Below are positions 6,491-7,230 of a stretch of DNA of 7,230 nucleotides, piece after piece. The position numbers were made by a program, and so were the translations under genes. The notes beneath the pieces are model-generated. The model saw only the letters and a list, made by a program, of their open reading frames with translations, did not search any database and was not told where the DNA came from. Position 1 is the stretch's first letter, and each line of letters starts with the position of its first letter. This DNA is from CAZIPZ01 sp964541075 (GTDB lineage Bacteria > Acidobacteriota > Terriglobia > 20CM-2-55-15): contig CAZIPZ010000198.1 of assembly GCA_964541075.1 (NCBI GenBank), positions 1-7,230 on the forward strand, written 5' to 3'.

Positions 6491-7230
6491 CCTTTGTCTC
6501 CTCCCTGTTTGGTCAAGAAGAAGATGAGATCGGATTTCGTAATGATGTCGAATCCGTTCGGCTGCTTGATCAGGATGGCTGGTGTTTGACTGTCCATGTG
6601 AAAGGTGATCTCGTTTAGCGATGAGTCTTCCGATAGGACTGGAAAAGGCTTTTCCATGTGCTCAGCAACAGGACGCCGCTTGGCATGAGGATCGGAAACC
6701 AGGATAGCCAGAATTCTAGCTTCGCTGATGCTGCCAACAACTTCCCCGGCTTCGATGATCGGCACTTGGGAAATATCGTGCTTCCGCATGAGATTTACAG
6801 CGTCCTCAACCGTAATGCCTAGCGGTATCGACACCAGTTTCCCATCGCGGCGAGCCTTCTCCCGGACCACCTGGCCAGCGCGCATATTGATCTGGGATTC
6901 GAGGAACTGGTTCTCTTTCATCCAATTGTCGTTGTAGACCTTGCTTAGGTATCTAGTCCCGGAATCGGGAATGATGACGACCATCACGTGCTCTTCGGTG
7001 AGAAGCGCGGCGCATTTCAGGGCGACATGCAGCGCGGATCCAGATGATCCTCCCGCAAAGATGCCTTCCGTTCTTGCGAGCAGGCGTGTCATAAGGAAAG
7101 AGTCCTTATCGCTGACCGAGTGGATCTCATCGATAACAGAAAAGTCCACATTGCCAGGCTTCTCGTCCTGCCCGATGCCCTCAACCTTATACGGTTGCGC
7201 TTGGGGCTTTCTACCCGTGCGAAACATTTC
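6478..7230 (-). CDS. Cystathionine beta-synthase with C-terminal CBS-domain pair, 5' truncated
   Basis: C-terminal part (about 250 residues) of a PLP-dependent cystathionine beta-synthase, which condenses serine or an activated serine with homocysteine in the cytoplasm. The gene enters from the right edge: the codon before the Met at 7227 is GAA, in frame, and EMFRTGRKPQ matches the interior of the family, so that Met is not the start. The PLP lysine and first substrate loop lie outside. Counting from that Met: YKVEGIGQD (13-21), GGSSGSA (59-65), and PDSGTRYLSKVYNDNWM (88-104), all diagnostic. A CBS-domain pair follows: CBS1 at about 124-182 (MRKHDISQVPII, EVVGSISEARIL) and CBS2 at about 186-240 (HMEKPFPVLSEDSSLNEI, DIITKSDLIFFL). 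In eukaryotic homologues such a pair binds S-adenosylmethionine or nucleotides to regulate activity; the ligand here is unknown. The gene is convergent with the TVP38-family gene. I give no symbol because naming of bacterial homologues varies. Confidence 0.93.
   Translation of the reverse strand, partial: EMFRTGRKPQAQPYKVEGIGQDEKPGNVDFSVIDEIHSVSDKDSFLMTRLLARTEGIFAGGSSGSALHVALKCAALLTEEHVMVVIIPDSGTRYLSKVYNDNWMKENQFLESQINMRAGQVVREKARRDGKLVSIPLGITVEDAVNLMRKHDISQVPIIEAGEVVGSISEARILAILVSDPHAKRRPVAEHMEKPFPVLSEDSSLNEITFHMDSQTPAILIKQPNGFDIITKSDLIFFLTKQGGDKGNRA

Noticed and set aside
6478..7227. Met at 7227 as the start of the beta-synthase gene
   Set aside because: The sequence there matches the middle of the family and lacks the PLP-lysine half, so the gene must continue past the right edge.

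Overview
This window looks like ordinary chromosomal housekeeping DNA from a free-living Gram-negative-type bacterium. G+C is in the mid-50s by eye. A secreted M61 peptidase with a PDZ domain, a cystathionine beta-synthase with CBS domains and a TVP38-type membrane protein fit a soil Acidobacteriota-like organism, but that assignment is inference from gene style, not from a marker gene. I see no rRNA, tRNA, insertion sequence, CRISPR array, prophage gene or origin.

Layout from left to right: (1) the 3' part of an AI-2E/PerM-family membrane protein gene (+), cut by the left edge. (2) A cysteine synthase-family PLP enzyme gene (-), whose stop codon directly abuts the previous stop. (3) A 43-bp divergent spacer with an imperfect inverted repeat. 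(4) A secreted M61 metallopeptidase gene (+), followed after 36 bp by (5) zwf, glucose-6-phosphate dehydrogenase (+); these two are probably co-transcribed. (6) A 583-bp stretch without a confident gene. It holds a possible small Cys-containing ORF on the minus strand that overlaps the zwf tail, a short possible remnant of a toxin-like gene, and a cluster of inverted repeats. (7) A TVP38/TMEM64 (DedA-superfamily) membrane protein gene (+) with a GTG start. (8) The C-terminal two thirds of a cystathionine beta-synthase with a C-terminal CBS-domain pair (-), cut by the right edge.

Functional themes: two fold-type II PLP enzymes of cysteine/cystathionine metabolism lie about 4.6 kb apart, both on the minus strand. 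Between them are NADPH generation (zwf), a periplasmic or extracellular peptidase and a membrane protein. NADPH supply and sulfur assimilation are linked metabolically, but nothing in the sequence shows that they form one regulon. I found no convincing undescribed system. The points most worth a second look are the small minus-strand ORF after zwf, the altered active-site loop of the cysteine synthase homologue, and the inverted repeats in the two upstream regions.
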